Below are positions 8,719 to 17,255 of a stretch of 64,000 nt of DNA, in pieces. The DNA is taken from the NCBI GenBank assembly GCA_041390105.1, contig JAWKQO010000001.1:1614001-1678000 (forward strand), in the 5' to 3' direction. The translations under genes and the position numbers were made by a program. How positions within the stretch are numbered: the stretch's first letter is position 1; every line of letters starts with the position of its first letter. Under the pieces are notes generated by a model, which saw only the letters and a program-made list of their open reading frames with translations, was not told where the DNA came from and did not search any database. This DNA is from Gemmatimonadota bacterium (GTDB taxonomy: Bacteria > Gemmatimonadota > Gemmatimonadetes > Longimicrobiales > Gaopeijiaceae).

Positions 8719-10045
8719 GGGTGGGGCCTCCTGTCAGGAAGGTGGTGGGCAACACCATCTCGTTCTCATCGCTGGAGACCCGCACCTGCAGCGGCAAGCT
8801 GCGAGCGGTCGCCGAGGCGGCCGGGATCCGCACCACCAAGGGCAGCGTCCTCGACTGACTGGTCTCCAACTCGAAGGGGGGTACCAGCGCTTCCGCCCCT
8901 TCCAAGCCTTCCAACCCCACCGCATAGGAAACGGATCCCGGTCGGGGATCCTTGTTCGTGATCTCGAGCAGGAACGTATTGCGGATGTACCCATCGGCGT
9001 CCACGGTGAACGTGGATCCGGGTGCCCGGTTCACCGTCGCCTCGAAGGGCACGCGCCGGACCATGAGCACACCGCCCGCCACTACCAGGGCGGCGAGCAG
9101 CCCCGCATAGACGAAAGTCCGCGGCCGCCAGCGGCGCACGACCCGCCCCTGCGACTCTGCGACCGACCCGTAGGCCACCAGCGTGGGGTGCTGGAGCGGC
9201 TCCATGACGCTGGTGCAGGCGTCGATGCAGCGCGCGCACTGGATGCACTCCAACTGGAAGCCGTCACGGATGTCGATGCCCTGGGGGCAGACCACGACGC
9301 ACTTGTTGCAGTCGATGCAGCGGCCCTCGGCGGCAGCCGCCTTCCCCTTCTCACGCGGCTCACCCCGCACCTCGTCGTACGTGACGATGAGGCTCTCCTC
9401 ATCGGCCAACGCACTCTGGAAGCGAGCGTAGGGACAGAGGTAGCTACAGAACTGCTCCCGAAACCAGGTGAAGTCCCAGAACCACGCGATGGAGACCACG
9501 ACCACGAACGCGTACGCCACCGGACCCGCCCGGCCTGTCCAGAGCTCACGGGCTCCCGCGAAGAGGCTCACGAGCGCCATGGCGATCAGGAACGACACCG
9601 CGGCAAAAGCGGTCCACTTCGCGGCCTTGCGCCACGCGAGGTCGAAGCTGAACCCCTGGGCGTCGCGACGCTTGCGCGTGGTGCGATCCCCCTCGATCCA
9701 AAGCTCCAGCGGACGGATCCAGGTCTCCAGGAAGACGGTCTGGGGACAGGCGTATCCGCACCAGACCCGCCCGAAGATCGCTGTGAAGAAGAACAGCGAG
9801 AAGGCAAGGAACAGAAGCAGGAGCAGCAGGAAGATCGTGTCGTACGGCGTGAAGATCTGCCCGAACAGGAAGACTCTACGGGCGGGGATGTCGATCCGGA
9901 CGAGTGGGTACCCACCGATCTGGATCCACGGTGCCACGAACAGCAACACGTGCAGCGCAGCGAACGTCCAGCGCCGCAGGGTCATGAAGTGGCCGCGAAT
10001 CGACTGTGGGTAGACCCACTCGCGCGTTTGGCTGAAGCCCAACAT
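8705..10045 (-). CDS. ccoG: cbb3 oxidase maturation iron-sulfur protein CcoG (446 aa)
   Basis: A polytopic membrane ferredoxin-like protein. Several N-terminal helices include the RVWCGYACPQTVF segment, followed by a two-cluster ferredoxin region (CIDCNKCVVVCPQG and CIQCARCIDAC, around residues 245-285), another helix and an Ig-like C-terminal domain. CcoG reduces Cu(II) to Cu(I) for cbb3 oxidase biogenesis in Rhodobacter; that role is taken from the family. Length is close to the typical 460-480. It lies 14 bases downstream of ccoP and overlaps the ccoH-like gene, inside the cco operon. Confidence 0.95.
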   Translation of the reverse strand: MLGFSQTREWVYPQSIRGHFMTLRRWTFAALHVLLFVAPWIQIGGYPLVRIDIPARRVFLFGQIFTPYDTIFLLLLLLFLAFSLFFFTAIFGRVWCGYACPQTVFLETWIRPLELWIEGDRTTRKRRDAQGFSFDLAWRKAAKWTAFAAVSFLIAMALVSLFAGARELWTGRAGPVAYAFVVVVSIAWFWDFTWFREQFCSYLCPYARFQSALADEESLIVTYDEVRGEPREKGKAAAAEGRCIDCNKCVVVCPQGIDIRDGFQLECIQCARCIDACTSVMEPLQHPTLVAYGSVAESQGRVVRRWRPRTFVYAGLLAALVVAGGVLMVRRVPFEATVNRAPGSTFTVDADGYIRNTFLLEITNKDPRPGSVSYAVGLEGLEGAEALVPPFELETSQSRTLPLVVRIPAASATARSLPLQVRVSSDENEMVLPTTFLTGGPTHGGT

Positions 10046-10059
10046 GATCCGAATCTATT

Positions 10060-10605
10060 CTATGACCCCGAAGGATTGTCGCTCATTGGAGCGTCGGACT
10101 GCGTGACCTCGGGGTTGAGGCTGATCACGTAGGCTGCCACCTGATTCACCTTCTCAGGCCCCAGCAGCGACCCCCAATTGGGCATTCCCTTGTCCAGCAC
10201 ACCGTTGCTGATCGTCGCCAGGATCGAGTCGACGCTCGCCCCGTGGATCCACTCGTCGTCCACCAGATTGGGACCGATCCCACCCTCCAGATTGACCCCG
10301 TGGCACACGAAGCAGTTGGTCTGGAAGACCTGCTCGCCCGCCGCGATGGCTTCGGGCGTCAAAGTGAACGTCGAGGCATCCGCGGTCTGCGCGGGCCAGC
10401 GGGCCTCCGCAGCCGCCATCTCCGCGGCCAGTCGCTTCTCGGCCGACCGCTCAGCGATGAAGTGGTAGTGGACGCCGTAGACGACGGCCCAGACGATGGT
10501 GAACCAGAACAATCCCAGCCACCAATCCGGGAGTGGATTGTCGTACTCGTCGATGCCGTCGGCCTCGTCGGTGTGGCCGAGCAGGCGGTTGGTATCCTTG
10601 GCCAC
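10060..10605 (-). CDS. ccoP: cbb3 oxidase subunit CcoP, single-haem form (181 aa)
   Basis: A membrane-anchored cytochrome c subunit. The N-terminal part (DEYDNPLPDWWLGLFWFTI) matches the CcoP N-domain with its helix and is followed by one cytochrome c domain: CFVCH haem site at about residue 99 and a probable axial methionine in GMPNWG near residue 149. Classical CcoP has two haem c groups and about 300 residues; this one has one motif and 181 residues. It starts with GTG immediately after the ccoQ stop (TAG-GTG). Electrons would pass from a soluble donor or through CcoO to CcoN. The call rests on the N-terminal signature and the operon position. Confidence 0.9.
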   Translation of the reverse strand: MAKDTNRLLGHTDEADGIDEYDNPLPDWWLGLFWFTIVWAVVYGVHYHFIAERSAEKRLAAEMAAAEARWPAQTADASTFTLTPEAIAAGEQVFQTNCFVCHGVNLEGGIGPNLVDDEWIHGASVDSILATISNGVLDKGMPNWGSLLGPEKVNQVAAYVISLNPEVTQSDAPMSDNPSGS

Positions 10606-10782
10606 CTATTCACCTCCCTCGTCGAAAGGCATGCGGGCGTACTCCTCCATCCGGCGCCGGTGTGAGGGCGCGAAGGCCCAGTACGTCCAGGCCAGGAAGA
10701 AGGCGAAGAAGACCACGGTCATCACACCCAGCAACCAACCCAGCTCCACGGAGCCGGCGGCTTCCTGAATGAGGGGATTCAT
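10606..10782 (-). CDS. ccoQ: cbb3 oxidase subunit CcoQ (58 aa)
   Basis: A 58-residue protein with one hydrophobic helix (about residues 15-38, containing VVFFAFFLAWTYWAF) and a basic tail, SHRRRMEEYARMPF. That tail after a short helix is typical of CcoQ, the small subunit that stabilises the CcoNOP complex. The ATG overlaps the ccoO stop as ATGA and the stop abuts the ccoP GTG. The gene is short enough to be missed by length-filtered gene callers. Confidence 0.92.
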   Translation of the reverse strand: MNPLIQEAAGSVELGWLLGVMTVVFFAFFLAWTYWAFAPSHRRRMEEYARMPFDEGGE

Positions 10783-11516
10783 GGCGTCCCCCCGGATTGT
10801 TGCGAGAGCATGCGCCGGCCGTCGACACCCAGCCTCTGCAGATATGCGATGAGCGCGACGATCTCACGGTCCCCACTGGTCTGGGCACCCGTAGCCGCCA
10901 GCCGGCCCACGATGTCCTGCCCTTGACGCTGCAGGCTCTCCGCGACACCGGCGACCTCTGCGTCGCTGTAGGGCGTGCCGACCTTCTTCAACGCTCGTAC
11001 CGAAGCCGCCACGTCCTCGGGGTCGATGCTGCGGGTATAGAGCCACGGGTACGGAGGCATCACGCTCCCGGGAGACGTGGAGCGCGGATCGCGCATGTGC
11101 TCGAAGTGCCATGCATCCGGGTATTTCCCACCCACGCGGTGCAGGTCGGGTCCCATGCGACGAGACCCGAGCAAGAACGGTCGGTCGTACGTGTACTCGA
11201 CCGCTCGGCTCCATTCGCCGTAGCGCAAGACCTCGGCGCGCATGGGCCGCACCCATTGGGAGTGGCACAGGTAGCACCCCTCCCGGACGTAGATGTCACG
11301 ACCCGCCACCTCCAGCGGCGTGTAGGGCGTGACCGCCGTCACAGTCTGCGGCGCCTGCGCGGTGAACATGGGCACGATCTCCACCAGTCCACCGACGGAG
11401 ATCGCGACGGCCGTGGTGACGGCGAAGACGGCGCTCTTGCCCTCGAGCAGTCTCCGGTGGAGTTGGCCGTAGGCCTTCTCGGACTCCGGATTGTGGTGCT
11501 GTTGGTTGCTGGCCAT
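10779..11516 (-). CDS. ccoO: cbb3 oxidase subunit CcoO, monohaem cytochrome c (245 aa)
   Basis: A membrane-anchored cytochrome c. An N-terminal helix (VFAVTTAVAISVGGLVEIVP, about residues 32-51) precedes a cytochrome c domain with CYLCHSQW near residue 83. The following GPDLHRVGGKYPD and the later SVMPPYPWL (probable axial Met) are highly conserved in CcoO. Length is typical. CcoO passes electrons to the haem b of CcoN. It starts 12 bases after ccoN and overlaps ccoQ. Confidence 0.96.
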   Translation of the reverse strand: MASNQQHHNPESEKAYGQLHRRLLEGKSAVFAVTTAVAISVGGLVEIVPMFTAQAPQTVTAVTPYTPLEVAGRDIYVREGCYLCHSQWVRPMRAEVLRYGEWSRAVEYTYDRPFLLGSRRMGPDLHRVGGKYPDAWHFEHMRDPRSTSPGSVMPPYPWLYTRSIDPEDVAASVRALKKVGTPYSDAEVAGVAESLQRQGQDIVGRLAATGAQTSGDREIVALIAYLQRLGVDGRRMLSQQSGGTP

Positions 11517-11528
11517 TGTCGTCGCTCC

Positions 11529-13010
11529 TCAGGCAGCCGCGGCGGCGTGGAGCTGGCCACCTTCTTGAGGCGCCGGCCTACGCACCGTGTGGATGAAATT
11601 GACCAGCGCCATGATGGCACCGATCAGGAAGAGCGTTCCGCCGACGAGTCTCAGCCAGTAGAAGGGCTCGAGGCGATTCACGATGTCCACGAAGATCGGA
11701 TGCGCGAGCTGGCCGGTCTCGTTGATGGCGCGCCACTGCAACCCCTCCATCAACCCGGCGGCCCACATGGCTACCGTGTAGAGCACAATCCCGATCGTGG
11801 CCAGCCAGAAATGCGTGGTCGGCCACGTGGGATGGGCCAGAGGACGGTTGTACAGGCGAGGCACCAGCCAGTACAGCGTGCCGAAGGAGATCATCCCCAC
11901 CCATCCCAAGGCACCCGAGTGGACGTGACCGACAACCCAGTTGGTGAAGTGGGAGAGTCCGTTCACCGCCCGAACCGACATCATCGGCCCCTCGAAGGTG
12001 CTCATCCCATAGAAGCTGACCGCCACCACCATGAACTTGATGACCGGATCGGAGCGCAGCTTGTGCCAAGCGCCTCGCAGCGTCAGCAACCCGTTCAGCA
12101 TGCCGCCCCAAGAAGGAGCGAGCAGCATGATGCTGAAGATCATGCCCAGGGTCTGGGACCACTCCGGCAGGGACGAGTAGAGCAGATGGTGCGGGCCTGC
12201 CCAGATGTAGAGGAAGACCAGTGCCCAGAAATGGATGATGGAGAGCCGATAGCTGTACACCGGGCGCTCGGCCGCTTTGGGCAGGAAGTAGTACATCAGA
12301 CCCAGGAACGGCGTCGTGAGGAAGAAGCCGACGGCATTGTGGCCGTACCACCACTGCACCAGCGCGTCCGTCATGCCCGAGTAGATCGGATAGGAGCGGA
12401 ACAGCGTGGCGGGGATGGCCAAGCTGTTGACGATGTGGAGCACCGCGATGGTGATGACGAACGACATGTAGAACCAGATCGCCACGTACAGGTGCTGCAC
12501 CTTCCGGATGGCGATGGTGCCGAAGAAGTTGATCGCGAAGATGACCCAGACCAACGTCACCGCGATGTCGATGGGCCAGATGAGCTCCGCGTACTCCTTC
12601 GACTGCGTCATGCCCAACGGGAATGTGATCGCCGCCGACACGATGATGAGTTGCCAGCCCCAGAAATGGAGTCGTGACAGCGCGTCACTGAACATCCGGG
12701 TCTTCAACAGGCGCTGCATCGAGTAGTAGATGCCCGTGAAGCAGATGTTGCCCCCGAATGCGAAGATCACGGCATTCGTGTGCAGCGGGCGCAACCGGCC
12801 GAACGTGGTCCAGGGCAGGCCCAGGTTCGCTGGCCACCAGGCGATCTGGAGGGCGATGATCACGCCCACCAGCATCCCGACCACACCCCAGAGGATCGTG
12901 GCCCAGAAGAAGAGCTTGACGACGTCATCGTCGTAGGAGACCGCGGATCCGTTGGGCGCCACGGCGAGGGCCGCTCTCGGATCCGGTGTCGTGGGGTTCT
13001 GTCCCGACAT
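11529..13010 (-). CDS. ccoN: cbb3-type cytochrome c oxidase catalytic subunit CcoN (493 aa)
   Basis: The haem-copper oxidase subunit that reduces O2 to water and pumps protons, with 12 predicted helices. Metal-binding histidines are visible in WWYGHNAV and GPHHLLYS (CuB) and in GHVHSG (haem b/b3). The tyrosine in FYGMSTFEGP is the cbb3-specific helix-VII residue that cross-links to a CuB histidine. I chose the ATG at 13010 because AAGGGA lies just upstream; an in-frame ATG at 13070 would add 20 residues with no family support. First gene of ccoN-O-Q-P-G-H-I-S. cbb3 enzymes have high oxygen affinity, so microaerobic respiration is expected. Confidence 0.97.
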   Translation of the reverse strand: MSGQNPTTPDPRAALAVAPNGSAVSYDDDVVKLFFWATILWGVVGMLVGVIIALQIAWWPANLGLPWTTFGRLRPLHTNAVIFAFGGNICFTGIYYSMQRLLKTRMFSDALSRLHFWGWQLIIVSAAITFPLGMTQSKEYAELIWPIDIAVTLVWVIFAINFFGTIAIRKVQHLYVAIWFYMSFVITIAVLHIVNSLAIPATLFRSYPIYSGMTDALVQWWYGHNAVGFFLTTPFLGLMYYFLPKAAERPVYSYRLSIIHFWALVFLYIWAGPHHLLYSSLPEWSQTLGMIFSIMLLAPSWGGMLNGLLTLRGAWHKLRSDPVIKFMVVAVSFYGMSTFEGPMMSVRAVNGLSHFTNWVVGHVHSGALGWVGMISFGTLYWLVPRLYNRPLAHPTWPTTHFWLATIGIVLYTVAMWAAGLMEGLQWRAINETGQLAHPIFVDIVNRLEPFYWLRLVGGTLFLIGAIMALVNFIHTVRRPAPQEGGQLHAAAAA

Positions 13011-13137
13011 ACCATTCCCTTGGGTCGCGAGTGTCGGTTCGTATCCGGCCCGCGCAGGGGCACGGGACATGCCACCGCGTAAGATTTTGCCTTTAAATCA
13101 CTTAGCAGAAACGACCAGCGTCGAGGCCAGCGAAACT
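13011..13137. promoter_or_regulatory. Divergent control region between ccoN and the globin-coupled kinase
   Basis: These 127 bases separate two divergent starts. 13081-13110 is an AT-rich island in otherwise GC-rich DNA, the likely promoter core. On the plus strand 13058-13073 has the -24/-12 spacing of a sigma54 promoter (GGCACG, then GC twelve bases after the GG) but mismatches at the T before GG, in the TT before GC and at the final position. I found no FNR-type TTGAT-N4-ATCAA site. Confidence 0.4.
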
Positions 13138-14649
13138 GTGGGATTTGGCACAGATGGATCGGGCGGACCCGCACACCCTGGACGGGAGTTTGCCGAGCTG
13201 AAGCAGCTGGTGGCCTTCGGCGAAGCGGACGCCCGCCTGCTGCGTGAGGCGCTTCCCGTCCTGCGCCCACACCTCCGGAGCGTGGCCGAGGCCTTCTACG
13301 CCAACATCCGCGCGGCACCCGAAGCCCGGGCCGCAATAAGCTCGGACGCTCAGGTTGAGCGCCTCAAGGGGACGTTGGCGGCCTGGATCCAGGACGTTCT
13401 GGCGGGTCCCCACGACGAGGCCTTCCACGCCCGCCAACGCCAGATCGGCCGGGTCCACGTGATGCACGGGGTCCCTCCGCGCTACGTGTTCACCAGCATG
13501 TCCGCCCTGCGGGAGCAGTTACGCGGTTTGGTGGAGGAGGCCTGGGGACGGGAGCGCGCCTTTACCTTCGCCAGCGCGTTCGACCGGCTCACCTGCGTGG
13601 GTCTCGCCGCGGTCATGGACGCCTACATCGAGACGCGCGAGGAGCGCGAGCTGGACACGCTGCAGGGACTGCTGGTGTCGCACATGCCCGCCACCGTCCT
13701 GCTGGTGGATGCCGAGGGCCTGGTCACGTCGGCAGCCGCTTCCGACACAGGACTGTTCGAGGGGGAGTCCTCCGTCCGCCGGCACTACCTGGAGGTCCTG
13801 CCGGCCCCCCTGCTTCAGGTGGCCCAGCTCGAAGAACGCGTGCGGCGGGCCTTGGACACCGGCCACGAGGTGACCCTTCCCCGAGTCGATGTCGAAGACG
13901 AGGAGCGCACGCGCAGCTTCCGCATCTCCATCGTGCCGCTCGAACACCCCAGGGCCCGCGCTCTCCTGCACCTGGCAGACCTCACCGACGTGATCCAGGC
14001 CGAGAGCAGGGCGCGTCAGGCCGAGACCCTGGCCCAGCTGGGCGCCTTTTCCGCAGCGGTGGCACATGAGCTGCGGAATCCACTGGCGGGGATCTCCGGC
14101 GCTCTGCAGGTGATCTCCCGCTCACTCGACCAAGAGGATCGCCGCAAGGGGGTCATGGACAAGGTCGACGTGCAGATCCGTCGCCTCGACCGCATGGTGG
14201 GCGAGCTCCTGGCGTTGGCCAAGCCGGCGGACCCGCGAATCGAACCGGTCGATCTTCGTGAACAGGCGGAAGCCGCCGCGGACCTGCTCGCCCGCGAGGA
14301 ACCCGGCGTCCAGATCCTTGTGAGCGGAGCCGGCGAGGCCCTTGGAGATCCCGACCTGATCGGTCAGATCGTGCTCAATCTCCTGCAGAATGCATCGCAG
14401 GCCATGAGCGGGCACGGCGAAGTGCGTGTGGACATCACCGACGGTCACCTGCGCGTCAGCGACGAGGGGCCCGGCGTCCCCCCACAGAATCGCCGCCGGA
14501 TCTTCGACCCCTTCTTCACCACCCGCTCGCGGGGAACGGGTCTGGGTCTCGCCATTTGCAGGCGCGGCGCGGTGAGCATGGGGGCGGACCTCCTTTTGGT
14601 CGAGGGTCCGACCTCGGGTGCCAGCTTCCTCCTGCGTTGGCCCAGCTGA
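13138..14649 (+). CDS. Globin-coupled sensor histidine kinase
   Basis: The N-terminal 170 residues match the globin-sensor (protoglobin) domain: helical, with IGRVHVMHGVPPRY, in which the histidine at 13456-13458 is the expected proximal haem ligand. A short PAS-like segment (VLLVDAEGLV) follows, then a HisKA domain with the phosphorylated histidine in AVAHELRNPL and a catalytic domain with QNASQAM, DEGPGV and GTGLGLA. There are no transmembrane helices, so it should be cytoplasmic and sense O2 or NO through haem. The start is uncertain: GTG at 13138 avoids an AT-rich stretch with codons unlike the rest; ATG at 13069 would add 23 residues. It is divergent from ccoN and convergent with a sigma54-type regulator, its likely partner. 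Confidence 0.85.
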   Translation: MGFGTDGSGGPAHPGREFAELKQLVAFGEADARLLREALPVLRPHLRSVAEAFYANIRAAPEARAAISSDAQVERLKGTLAAWIQDVLAGPHDEAFHARQRQIGRVHVMHGVPPRYVFTSMSALREQLRGLVEEAWGRERAFTFASAFDRLTCVGLAAVMDAYIETREERELDTLQGLLVSHMPATVLLVDAEGLVTSAAASDTGLFEGESSVRRHYLEVLPAPLLQVAQLEERVRRALDTGHEVTLPRVDVEDEERTRSFRISIVPLEHPRARALLHLADLTDVIQAESRARQAETLAQLGAFSAAVAHELRNPLAGISGALQVISRSLDQEDRRKGVMDKVDVQIRRLDRMVGELLALAKPADPRIEPVDLREQAEAAADLLAREEPGVQILVSGAGEALGDPDLIGQIVLNLLQNASQAMSGHGEVRVDITDGHLRVSDEGPGVPPQNRRRIFDPFFTTRSRGTGLGLAICRRGAVSMGADLLLVEGPTSGASFLLRWPS

Positions 14650-14680
14650 CCGGGTCGCGGCGCCGCGGTCCCTATCCGCC

Positions 14681-16060
14681 TCAGGCCAGTCCGAACTTCT
14701 GCATCCGGTAGCGGAGCGCGTAGCGGGAGATCCCCAACAGGCGCGCTGCGGCAGACTGATTGCCAGCGGCCCGCTCCAGCGCCTGGGCCACCAAGCTGCG
14801 CTCGACGGCCTCCAGGTCCACACCCTCCTCCGGAAGGGTGAAGCCGTGGACCGCCGTCCGCCGGGCGCGGGCCATGCCCCGGAACCGCATCTCCGGAGGC
14901 AGGTCGTCGACCTCCACGGTGCCGGACTTGCCGAGCAACACGACGCGCTCCAACAGGTTGCGCAGCTCACGCACATTGCCGGGCCAGCCGTAGCTCTGGA
15001 GCAAGCTCATGGCGTCGCGCGACGCGCCCTCCACCTTCCGCCCCAGCGTCCGGGAGAACCGGTCGAGGAAGTGAGCGACCAGCGCAGGCACGTCCTCCGT
15101 GCGGTCTCGTAGCGGCGGTATGTGGATGGGGATGACGTTGAGGCGGAAGTAGAGATCCTCGCGAAAGCCCCCCTGCTCCACTTCGCGTCTGAGGTCGCGG
15201 TTCGTCGCGGCGATCAGGCTCGCGTTCAGCGGGATGGAAGCGACGCCCCCGACTCGGCGGAAGCTGCGGTTTTCAATGGCCCGCAAGAGCTTGGCCTGGG
15301 TGATCGGCTTCATCTCGCCGATCTCATCGAGAAAGACCACGCCCCCCGCCGCCAACTCGAAGAGCCCTCGCTTCGTGTTCTTGGCATCCGTGAAGGCGCC
15401 CCGCTCATGCCCGAACAACTCGCTCTCGATGAGGTGCTCCGGGAGCGAGGCGCAATCGACCTCGACGAAGACTCCATCCTTGCGTGGCCCGTGGACATGA
15501 ATGGCCCGTGCGATCACGTCCTTGCCGGTACCGCTCTCTCCCGTCACGAGGACGGTGGGGGCATCGACACGCTCCAGGCGCTCGAGCGCTTCGAACAGCG
15601 GTGCCAACCGCGGGGACGCGCCGATGAACTCGCCGTATCCCGCCCGTTGGCGGTTGCGCAGGTATTGGACTTCCCGTTGGAGTCGGTCGTCGGCCAGGAC
15701 CTTCTCCACTTGAAGTCCCACTTCGACCAGATCGAAGGGCTTGGTGAGGTAGGCGCTGGCGCCCAGACGGGTCGCCGTGACCGCGCTCTCGATACCCCCG
15801 TGCGCGGTGAGCACGATGACGGGAACGTCATTGCCTTCGGAGCGGAGCGTCTCCAGCACCGAGAGACCGTCTCGCTCCGGCATCTTCAGGTCCAGGAGCA
15901 CGAGCGCCGGAGCATGATCCCGCACCGCCTCGAGACAGCGGGCCCCGTTGTCCACCTCGATGGTGGCGTATCCTTCCCCCTGCAGATGCTCGCTGAGCGA
16001 CCAGCGGATCAGCTCCTCGTCATCACAGACCAGCACGCTGACGCGTCGCGACGTGTTCAC
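14681..16060 (-). CDS. NtrC-family sigma54-dependent response regulator
   Basis: Three domains in order: a receiver (DDEE, phospho-acceptor Asp in LVLLDLKMP, Lys in YLTKPFD), an AAA+ sigma54-activating domain (Walker A GESGTGKD, the sigma54-contacting GAFTDAK loop where most homologues have GAFTGA, Walker B VFLDEIGE), and a Fis-type helix-turn-helix (NQSAAARLLGISRYALRYRM). I prefer the GTG at 16060 because the receiver starts directly after it; the frame is open to an ATG at 16123. In GAFTDAK the second Gly is Asp, a departure in the very loop that engages sigma54. It converges on the globin kinase gene with 31 bases between stops, so they are probably a signalling pair. Target genes are not shown. 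Confidence 0.9.
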   Translation of the reverse strand: MNTSRRVSVLVCDDEELIRWSLSEHLQGEGYATIEVDNGARCLEAVRDHAPALVLLDLKMPERDGLSVLETLRSEGNDVPVIVLTAHGGIESAVTATRLGASAYLTKPFDLVEVGLQVEKVLADDRLQREVQYLRNRQRAGYGEFIGASPRLAPLFEALERLERVDAPTVLVTGESGTGKDVIARAIHVHGPRKDGVFVEVDCASLPEHLIESELFGHERGAFTDAKNTKRGLFELAAGGVVFLDEIGEMKPITQAKLLRAIENRSFRRVGGVASIPLNASLIAATNRDLRREVEQGGFREDLYFRLNVIPIHIPPLRDRTEDVPALVAHFLDRFSRTLGRKVEGASRDAMSLLQSYGWPGNVRELRNLLERVVLLGKSGTVEVDDLPPEMRFRGMARARRTAVHGFTLPEEGVDLEAVERSLVAQALERAAGNQSAAARLLGISRYALRYRMQKFGLA

Positions 16061-16240
16061 GAATCCCCAGGGCAAGTGTGCGAAATTACACAGGCAAGCG
16101 TCGCCCCCCGGACGGACCCACACAAGGGTCGGCCCCGTATGTGGTTGCTTCCTATTGGGTTAGGAGCCGGCCCCCGCCCTCGGGTGTCGGGCATGTGCGT
16201 TGCATTCGCGGGGGGAGACACCTCCGAGCCTCAGTGACCT

Positions 16241-16489
16241 GTGATCGATTCCAGCAATCCCCTGGCAACCGTACTGCGCGAGCTGTCGCGCAGCGTGCGT
16301 ACGCTGACCAGCGTGCGCAGAGGTCGCCTGGTTCGATTGGTGGTCTCGGTGCCGGAGGAACTCCGCGACCTTCCCTTCGCGGAAGAAGCCCGTGCCTTCC
16401 TCCACCGCGACGGAATGGACGCGTTCGACGTCGAGGCCGTTCCTGGAGATGGTCCGGTCCGGATCGTCGTAGCCGAGTTCGAGCGGTGA
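16241..16489 (+). CDS. Small hypothetical protein (82 aa)
   Basis: A short open frame starting at GTG, 10 bases before the DsbD-like membrane gene and in the same direction. It begins with a helix-forming stretch (LATVLRELSRSVRTLTSVRRG) and continues with alternating hydrophobic segments such as LVRLVVSVPEEL and PVRIVVAEFE, consistent with a small alpha/beta fold. No cysteines, no signal peptide and no recognised family. The spacing to the next gene and the balanced composition favour a real gene. Function unknown. Confidence 0.55.
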   Translation: MIDSSNPLATVLRELSRSVRTLTSVRRGRLVRLVVSVPEELRDLPFAEEARAFLHRDGMDAFDVEAVPGDGPVRIVVAEFER

Positions 16490-16499
16490 GGGCGCGTCG

Positions 16500-17153
16500 G
16501 TGGTGAGCGGCCTGATCGTGGGTGCCTTCGTCTCGGGGCTGGTGGGGAGTCCCCACTGCGTGGGGATGTGCGGGCCTTTCGCCGTGGCCTGTGGCAGCTC
16601 GAAGCGCGGCACCTTGGGGTGGCACCTCGGACGAGCCGCCACCTACGCAGGGCTCGGGGCCGTGGCGGGAGCGTTCGGATCGGCGCTCCCCGGACCCCGC
16701 TGGCTCCCCACCGCCGTGTCCCTCGTGCTGGTGGTCTGGTTCGCGGGGGTCCTGGCCGGGGCGCTCCCCGAGCCGCGCTTTCGCCCCCCCGGATTGACTC
16801 GCTTGCGGAGCCCCAAGGAACCCAGGGGCTTCAGCCCGCGCCTGCTCTTCGGCATGGCCACCGGCCTGCTCCCCTGCGGCCTGGTCTACGCCGCTCTCGG
16901 TCTTGCCCTGGCCACGCTCTCGGCAGCGACCGGCGCCCTGGTGATGCTGGGGTTCTGGGCGGGGACCGTTCCCGCACTCACAGCCCTGGTGCTGCTCTCC
17001 CAGCGTCTCGGGCTCCGCACGCTCCGGGGCCGGAGGGTGTTGGCGCTGCTCGTCCTGGTGACCGGGCTGTTCTCGGTGGCCTCACGCGCCGGACTCATCG
17101 GGTCGCACGGCCAGATGCACGGGGCACACGCGCCCGCCTCCAGCTCTCGCTGA
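16500..17153 (+). CDS. DsbD-like / TauE-SafE-type membrane protein (about 217 aa)
   Basis: A six-helix membrane protein of the group annotated as sulfite exporter TauE/SafE or urease-accessory UreH-like (DsbD transmembrane superfamily). The GSPHCVGMCGPFAVA motif in the first helix is the key signature, and GLLPCGLVYAAL in the middle is the second conserved cysteine-bearing helix. Such proteins often sit in cbb3 maturation clusters and may move reducing equivalents or copper; that role is inferred from position. It starts at one of two adjacent GTG codons (16500 or 16503). It converges on the 46-haem cytochrome gene. Confidence 0.85.
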   Translation: MVSGLIVGAFVSGLVGSPHCVGMCGPFAVACGSSKRGTLGWHLGRAATYAGLGAVAGAFGSALPGPRWLPTAVSLVLVVWFAGVLAGALPEPRFRPPGLTRLRSPKEPRGFSPRLLFGMATGLLPCGLVYAALGLALATLSAATGALVMLGFWAGTVPALTALVLLSQRLGLRTLRGRRVLALLVLVTGLFSVASRAGLIGSHGQMHGAHAPASSSR

Positions 17154-17179
17154 GCCTACAGCTTCGCTGATCGGCTCAG
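17150..17179. terminator. Possible bidirectional hairpin between convergent genes
   Basis: CTGAGCC at 17150-17156 pairs with GGCTCAG at 17173-17179 around a 16-base loop, between the ends of the membrane gene and the 46-haem cytochrome gene. There is no clear T-tract, so it is a weak candidate. Confidence 0.35.
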
Positions 17180-17255
17180 ACCCGCCCCACCCACTCCGTC
17201 GTTCCAGGACTGGCCGACTCGCTGCCCCGAGGGGCGAGGGCGTGGCCTCCCGAGA

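Noticed and set aside
13058..13073. Sigma54-type promoter for the globin kinase
   Set aside because: Spacing fits but three consensus positions are wrong, including the TT before the -12 GC; kept only as a note in the control-region entry.
14656..14667. CGCGGCGCCGCG palindrome between the kinase and regulator genes as a bidirectional terminator
   Set aside because: A loop-free 12-base palindrome without T-tracts; too weak in GC-rich DNA to call.
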